From positions 1-64,000 of the forward strand of contig MU400648.1 of the NCBI GenBank assembly GCA_022578965.1: a stretch of 64,000 nt of DNA, written 5' to 3'. How positions within the stretch are numbered: the stretch's first letter is position 1; each line of letters opens with the position of its first letter. This document shows, piece after piece, positions 61,801-64,000 of this stretch. The notes under the pieces are model-generated. The model was given only the letters and a program-made list of their open reading frames with translations. It did no database searches and had not been told where the DNA came from. Made by a program: the position numbers and the translations under genes. The stretch comes from Xylaria sp. FL1777 (taxonomy: Eukaryota; Ascomycota; Sordariomycetes; Xylariales; Xylariaceae).

Positions 61801-64000
61801 TTGGCAGAGAAGCTCGGTACAGTGAGTGGGCCTTCAATGTGGCTTGACCCTCCGAACCCAATTGTACCGTAGGTGCTAACGGCCGTATGTCCACTGCTAT
61901 TCTAGTGAGTGTGGTTACCTCTCAGCCACATCAGCTCTCAACAAAATTTTATAGCCAAAAGGCGAAGGGGGCAAGTTGGCAAGCTGCTTCATTTAGCAGT
62001 GAGCCGTGTGGCTTAGACCGGCTCGATATCACCACACTGTCTCGCCCAACCCCGCGCCAGAACCCGCGCTGACCAACCTTCTGCTGTAAACGGGTTCCTC
62101 TGACCCTCCATGGTGCGGATACGAAACCGGTTGAATGCGTGTCGCAGTTCGATGGACACTGGTGATAATGATAGTACTCGTTTGGCAGCGTAACATGACT
62201 TCCGACGGCCCAACTGCTGGATCATCCGCTTTGGTATTTTCACAGTCAACCCGCCGTGGCCAAGATTCTTCAACGAAGTAACGTCATATGCCGAGTGCTC
62301 CGGAGGCACTGCCGGCACTAAACAGGTTTTGGACGGACCAGAATGAACCCACACGTGCCGTATAGTACACAGGCATATACAGACATGCTTCGCTCTAATT
62401 AGCCATGAGAAGTGGCGCACCCCCTCCCCCCAAGTGGTGCTTGCAAGCTGTCCTGCGTGTAAAATCTTCGCTGCTGTGGCCATGCATGATCGAGTATTGC
62501 ACCTATGTCCAGAACTACAGTGGTGAATACCGCTTAGGCTCTGCCTTGCGGTGTCGCCGGCTTGTCAATCTGCCTTGATAAGGGAGAGAACCCGCATATG
62601 TATTAGCAACCACATAAAAGCTGTTGATAGGGCAGGCCTACAGCTAAGAAAACCCACTTGCTGCAGTTGTTCCCAGCATCTGCTATTTCTGACATGGTGC
62701 AGAAGTGTCTGTCTTCTGTCAATTGGCCGATGGCAGAATTACCCTCATCTCTTGCCCCTGAGGCATACGGACAACAACGGCAAAGGCCCGTCTAGGAACA
62801 CACACCGGAGATGCAAAAATATACAAAAGGTGCCCAACAGCCTGCCTAGCAAGGACTATATGCACCGAAAGGGGTCGAACTACGTTCGTTGTGTGCCTTG
62901 TGATTGGCAAATGGCAAACACCAAACACCAAATGCCAAATCCCGTCAGCAAATTGACCGACCGTTACAATGCACTCGGCCGGAGAGAATATGCATGTCTC
63001 GCCAAAGGCCGAAGGTTGTCTCCTGTAAGTATAAGCATACGTAGATAATACGACGTTCTAAGGCAACAGCATACCAGGTTTGTAGTAAGTCGACTCGGTG
63101 CAAAGAAGCTATTTTGGGAGATGCAAACCACTATCACGAGCTTTTTGGAGGAGTTGTTCTCAAGTTGTCTTTTTAGCAACCACAACCAGCCTCGTGTATG
63201 CTACGGCTACGGTATAGGAACAAGAACTGCAACAATCCATCGAGCTCGGCTACCTGCAACATACATCGCACTTGGAATCATCCGGTGCCATCCGGTGCCA
63301 CAACAGCAGAATCCTCTGCCCCCCGCATACCGCATAAGATTCCAAAACTACACCGCATGGGCCAGAAACGGAGGGGAGGAGACTAAGACGGAAACATAGG
63401 GGGACTAGGCCCATCGAACATACGGCCTCGGGCCACCGCTTTCCCGATGGCTGAAGCCGCCACCACCGCATCCTGTTACTATACTTAATTGCGCTGCACG
63501 GCGGCCGCCCTACAGGAAAGCAAGCGGCTATCACCATCTCCTGAGATAGAGTAAACCCATCAGCATGCGACCCCGTCCAATCTCCGGAGGCGCGACGACA
63601 ACTCATCTGGCAATTTCCCTATACCAAACTTATAGTATGCATACATGCATGTATGTATGGCACGATTGATTAGACACACGTTTTCAGACTCCCGAGGAGA
63701 ACACATAGGTTCGTTTCAGGTGTCTGTGCACAAAATGCACCCTCATAATTTCTGGAAGCGCCCAGGGCCCGCGCTTCATCTCCCATTTCTCGCCTCCATG
63801 TTTTGATGCGGTAGCGCAAGGTAAGGGTAGGTGCAGTAGCTACGGTACAGGAGGTATATAGCAGCGTATGCGTAGGTAAGTAGGTACATGTAGGTAGATA
63901 GTAGTGTAACAGGCGATGCGACCATGCAATAATCTTGGAACAGGCACATTCCCTACCCGGGCCAGCCCTTCAGCCCTCGGTTGCTTCCGAGGTTAATTCG
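58801..64000. other. Gene-poor terminal 5 kb
   Basis: No gene is supported. Minus-strand open frames at 61,682-61,894 and 62,013-62,483 read somewhat like protein but share no continuous frame and have no recognisable domain. A 60,184-60,552 minus frame and its overlapping Cys-rich plus frame were also left uncalled. Small tandem duplications (TCCGGTGCCA twice at 63,281-63,300) and a TGCATACATGCATGTATG palindromic repeat near 63,637 are present. Confidence 0.45.

Noticed and set aside
61682..62483. Two protein-like minus-strand frames
   Set aside because: They are in different frames with stops between, no consensus intron joins them cleanly, and no domain is recognised.

Overview
This window looks like a chromosome segment from a filamentous ascomycete, most probably a sordariomycete. 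The signs are short spliceosomal introns of 52-138 bp with GTRNGT donors and CTRAY-like branch points, a hyper-AT block that looks like repeat-induced point mutation (RIP), a fungal 42-kDa-type GH18 chitinase, a pepsin-type secreted protease, a fungal reticulon, a PCL-type cyclin and recurrent CCTAGGTAGG palindromes between genes. I cannot name the species. No complete tRNA, rRNA, CRISPR or bacterial-style feature was found.

Layout. Positions 1 to about 16,960 form a gene-free, extremely AT-rich, stop-saturated block. Inside it, the pol region of a Ty3/Gypsy chromovirus can still be read at about 1,700-5,040 (protease end, reverse transcriptase, RNase H, integrase, chromodomain). Two LTR-like copies of about 480-490 bp lie on either side in inverted orientation. 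The rest of the block is probably other RIP-degraded transposons that I could not identify. Composition changes abruptly at about 16,960-17,000.

The remaining 47 kb is gene-sparse. I support ten protein genes: a class A FAD monooxygenase (17,878-19,412 +), a DUF6604 protein (20,188-22,832 -), a six-exon reticulon (24,820-26,039 +), a secreted aspartic protease (28,692-30,182 +), a secreted GH18 chitinase (31,290-32,793 -), a small Lys/Ala/Pro-rich histone-H1-like protein (39,094-39,667 +), a small Ser-rich acidic protein (41,021-41,641 +), an 808-residue protein of unknown function (42,289-44,794 -), a large FAD/NAD(P)-binding oxidoreductase (47,825-49,630 +) and a PCL-type cyclin (54,800-55,981 -). 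Intron positions were worked out by hand from splice consensus, phase and protein continuity, so the gene models are predictions.

The genes do not form an evident biosynthetic cluster. Protease and chitinase are a convergent pair of secreted hydrolases that could act together on protein-chitin material. Reticulon, H1-like protein and cyclin are housekeeping-type functions (ER shape, chromatin, CDK control). Intergenic distances of 1-6 kb and the RIP block at one end suggest a repeat-flanked, low-density region. The least-described items are the DUF6604 protein, the 808-residue protein and the Ser-rich small protein.
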